From assembly GCA_028713595.1 (NCBI GenBank), contig JAQTNZ010000020.1, positions 1 through 14,180 of the forward strand: a DNA stretch of 14,180 bases, read 5' to 3'. The position numbers and the translations under genes are program-made. Positions 13,177-14,180 of this stretch are shown piece by piece (position 1 is the first letter of the stretch; every line of letters starts with the position of its first letter). A model generated the notes under the pieces. The model was given only the letters and a program-made list of their open reading frames with translations, was not told where the DNA came from and searched no databases. This DNA is from Methylovulum sp. GTDB lineage: Bacteria > Pseudomonadota > Gammaproteobacteria > Methylococcales > Methylomonadaceae.

Positions 13177-13181
13177 GCGGG

Positions 13182-14180
13182 ATGGATAAACGTATAGCCA
13201 TCCTGGGGGCGGGGTCATGGGGAACCGCTCTAGCTATCCTCGCCGCCAGAAATGGCTGCCAAACGCTGTTATGGGGACACAATGCCGCACATGTTGCGGC
13301 ATTGTCCCGTGACCGCCGCAACCAACGTTACCTGCCCGATATAAGCTTTCCGGCAGAACTGGCTGTCACCGACCAGTTACCCGACATCGCCCGTTTCAGT
13401 GACGTGCTGCTGGTTTGCGTCCCTAGCCATGCCTTTAAGCCCACGCTAGTGGCACTTAAGCCCTACTTGCCGGATAACGTAAAAATTGCCTGGGCCACCA
13501 AAGGCTTCAATGCCGACAATGGTTGCCTATTGCACGAAACCGTGGCGAAAGTTTTTTCACCCGACACCCCCGCCGCGATTATTTCCGGCCCCTCATTTGC
13601 CAGCGAAGTCGCCGCCGACTTGCCCACCGCCATTACTATCGCCTCCTTGCAAATGGATTTTGCCAACCAACTGGCGGATATTTTCCACAGTGGCCGCTTC
13701 CGCACCTACACCAGCCCCGATTTGATCGGCGTGGAAGTGGGCGGAGCCGTCAAAAATGTCTTGGCTATCGCCGCCGGGATTGCCGATGGTTTAGGCTTTG
13801 GCGCCAACACCCGTGCCGCCTTGATTACCCGTGGCCTGACCGAAATCATGCGTTTGGGCATCCAACTGGGCGGCAAACCCGAAACCCTGATGGGGCTGGC
13901 GGGCTTGGGCGATCTGGTGCTGACCTGCACCGATGACCAATCCAGAAACCGCCGCTTTGGCTTGGCCTTAGGCCGGGGGCAAAGCCGGGCGCAGGCCATC
14001 GCCGCCATCGGCCAAGAAATCGAAGGGGTTTCCGCCGCCAAACAAACCTATTTGTTGGCGCAAAAATACGGCATCGACATGCCCATCACCGAACAAACCT
14101 ACAAGGTGCTGTACGAAAACTTAGAGCCGTTGCTGGCCGTAGAAAACTTGCTGTCCCGCGAAGTCAAGGCGGAATCGTTA
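13182..14180 (+). CDS. gpsA: Glycerol-3-phosphate dehydrogenase [NAD(P)+], 3'-truncated by window edge
   Basis: The frame is open for 333 codons up to the last base and lacks a stop; family members are about 330-340 residues, so only a few residues are missing. The enzyme reduces dihydroxyacetone phosphate to sn-glycerol 3-phosphate for phospholipid synthesis. The N-terminal Rossmann motif GAGSWG is at 9-14. Other visible family elements are WATKGF (104-109, Lys107), SGPSFASEVA (135-144), the catalytic Lys191 in EVGGAVKNVLAI, and AGLGDLVLTCTDDQSRNRRFG around residues 240-260, which binds the substrate phosphate. The ATG lies 5 nt after the secB stop; GCGGG directly abuts it, so translation is probably coupled to secB. 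A strong stem-loop is embedded at 13274-13308. Assignment is secure. Confidence 0.96.
   Translation, partial: MDKRIAILGAGSWGTALAILAARNGCQTLLWGHNAAHVAALSRDRRNQRYLPDISFPAELAVTDQLPDIARFSDVLLVCVPSHAFKPTLVALKPYLPDNVKIAWATKGFNADNGCLLHETVAKVFSPDTPAAIISGPSFASEVAADLPTAITIASLQMDFANQLADIFHSGRFRTYTSPDLIGVEVGGAVKNVLAIAAGIADGLGFGANTRAALITRGLTEIMRLGIQLGGKPETLMGLAGLGDLVLTCTDDQSRNRRFGLALGRGQSRAQAIAAIGQEIEGVSAAKQTYLLAQKYGIDMPITEQTYKVLYENLEPLLAVENLLSREVKAESL
13274..13308 (+). repeat. 10-bp perfect stem-loop inside gpsA
   Basis: CAATGCCGCA (13280-13289) pairs with TGCGGCATTG (13295-13304) around a 5-nt loop, extended by GGGA (13274-13277) with TCCC (13305-13308) across a 2-nt bulge. It lies about 95 nt into gpsA. 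It could damp expression of gpsA relative to secB, or be a by-product of an Ala-rich stretch (NAAHVAALS). Confidence 0.5.

Overview
The window looks like chromosomal DNA of a gammaproteobacterial methanotroph (Methylococcales). The main clue is the left edge: a secreted protein of the CorA/MopE copper-binding type next to a large di-heme cytochrome c peroxidase/MauG-type protein, a pairing known from Methylomicrobium album BG8 (CorA with CorB) and Methylococcus capsulatus (MopE with SACCP). The right half carries housekeeping genes in a recognisable gammaproteobacterial order: (gpmI)-envC-ctpA on one strand and yibN-secB-gpsA on the other. No methane monooxygenase gene is present, so the lineage is an inference.

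Layout. 3-2931 (+): copper cassette, a 5'-truncated CorA-like protein followed by the di-heme enzyme predicted to oxidise its tryptophan to kynurenine; a strong stem-loop follows. 3080-3776 (+): a small accessory operon with a near-consensus sigma-70 promoter, upstream repeats, a ribbon-helix-helix (RHH) protein and a two-helix membrane protein. 3861-6296 (-): an 811-residue bacterial dynamin-like GTPase. 6569-7855 (-): mtaB, tRNA methylthiotransferase. 8067-8540 (+): DUF721/DciA-like protein. 8657-11562 (-): ctpA and envC, preceded by a 68-codon ORF that I read as an internally deleted gpmI. Its first ~35 residues match the start, and its last ~33 the end, of cofactor-independent phosphoglycerate mutase. 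11837-14180 (+): ArsR-family regulator with the cysteine spacing of the persulfide sensors BigR/SqrR, then a membrane-anchored rhodanese (YibN type), secB and gpsA (running off the right edge).

How the genes work together. The copper pair would make and load a surface Cu(I) site whose ligand is a kynurenine made post-translationally. The ArsR regulator and rhodanese suggest that a sulfane-sulfur (persulfide) signal has been placed in front of the secB-gpsA operon. In E. coli this operon contains grxC between yibN and secB; here grxC is missing. EnvC (a degenerate, non-catalytic LytM protein) and CtpA act in cell-wall remodelling and periplasmic proteolysis. The gpmI remnant keeps its ribosome binding site and stops 7 nt before envC, so it may survive as a translational leader for envC.

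No tRNA, rRNA, CRISPR array, transposase or integrase was seen. No gene-free stretch exceeds 300 bases; the longest gaps (2932-3200, 6297-6568, 7856-8066, 11563-11836) are described in the feature list.
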